From assembly GCA_013399115.1 (NCBI GenBank), contig VXAA01004051.1:196349-260348 (forward strand): DNA of 64,000 nt. Direction: 5' to 3'. Positions 63,638 to 64,000 of this stretch are shown in pieces (position 1 is the stretch's first letter; each line of letters begins with the position of its first letter). The translations under genes and the position numbers were made by a program. Source of the stretch: Anseranas semipalmata. Taxonomy: Eukaryota; Chordata; Aves; Anseriformes; Anseranatidae. The notes below the pieces were generated by a model. It was not told where the DNA came from. It ran no database searches and was given only the letters and a program-made list of their open reading frames with translations.

Positions 63638-64000
63638 ATGTCTTTCCCCTCTATCCCCAGTATTTATTGACATTTGATCTTATTATCTTACCCTGTACTA
63701 GTAGAGCTTCCCTGCTGCCTATTTCCTGCTGCCTGTTCTTATGAAACTCCTGGAAATTATTGTACTTGAGACCTCCAGCCCCATGTAAGCAGTTTTAAAA
63801 ATTGCTGGCCAAGGTGCAGTTCCAGTAGACTGTGATCACATAACTATCACCATTTTAGAAACGAGTCTACAATGTGGCTTAATAGCAAATGTATTTCAGG
63901 CAACACATCTGAAGGAAAACACAACATTGCCTGTGCATTTAATCACTACTGAGACAAGGCAGAGATGTTTTTATTGCACCTGATTTGTGGAGGGACTGAA

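Larger units (their letters stand above)
60941..64000. other. Apparent intergenic sequence
   Basis: No exon with recognisable protein similarity was found on either strand. The region is more GC-rich near 61.5-62.0 kb and 62.5-63.3 kb, where several ORFs of about 80-125 codons occur without family motifs or splice logic. It carries an AAT-type repeat (62092-62139), a 23-unit GT microsatellite (63531-63576) and a TTTG-type repeat (63610-63637). No convincing promoter or CpG island was seen. Confidence 0.6.

Noticed and set aside
63463..63744. ORFs with Cys-Val or Thr-His repeats
   Set aside because: Direct translation of the GT microsatellite and TTTG repeat.

Overview
This is vertebrate nuclear DNA, most likely from a bird. 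It has long AT-rich introns, consensus GT-AG splice sites and no operon-like ORF packing. The repeats are mainly CR1 non-LTR retrotransposon fragments, recognised by the 3' text 'aaggtcccttccaact' and tail octamers related to ATTCTRTG; no Alu, L1 or B1-like sequence was seen. CR1 also occurs in other sauropsids, so 'bird' is an inference and no species is claimed.

The window holds one recognisable protein-coding gene, on the plus strand: the 3' end of TRABD2A (TIKI1), a TraB-domain metalloprotease that inactivates Wnt ligands outside the cell. Three coding exons are supported at 11708-11798, 36087-36356 and 55722-55944 (stop codon). Their junction phases agree, and together they encode the last ~193 residues: the end of the TraB catalytic domain starting at its second GxxH histidine, a Ser/Thr/Pro-rich linker, a conserved Leu-rich plus basic segment, and a hydrophobic C-terminal tail fitting a GPI-anchor signal. 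Exons for the signal peptide and most of the TraB domain are not visible and presumably lie upstream.

Layout: 1-11707 is intron (3' part only); 11799-36086 is a 24.3 kb intron; 36357-55721 is a 19.4 kb intron; from 55945 comes 3' UTR with candidate poly(A) signals near 56.5, 56.7 and 60.9 kb; beyond ~60.95 kb is apparently intergenic. Introns and flank carry three clear CR1 copies (15740-15975 minus, 23331-23760 plus, 51400-51879 plus), weaker old remnants, microsatellites, homopolymers and short tandem or dispersed duplications. One ambiguous base (n) sits at 27396.

Nearly all other ORFs are short chance frames in intronic or repetitive DNA and are left out. I found no RNA gene, CRISPR array, intact mobile element or new biological system. 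The most distinctive unexplained signal is a perfect 45-bp direct duplication (43274-43318 and 44324-44368).
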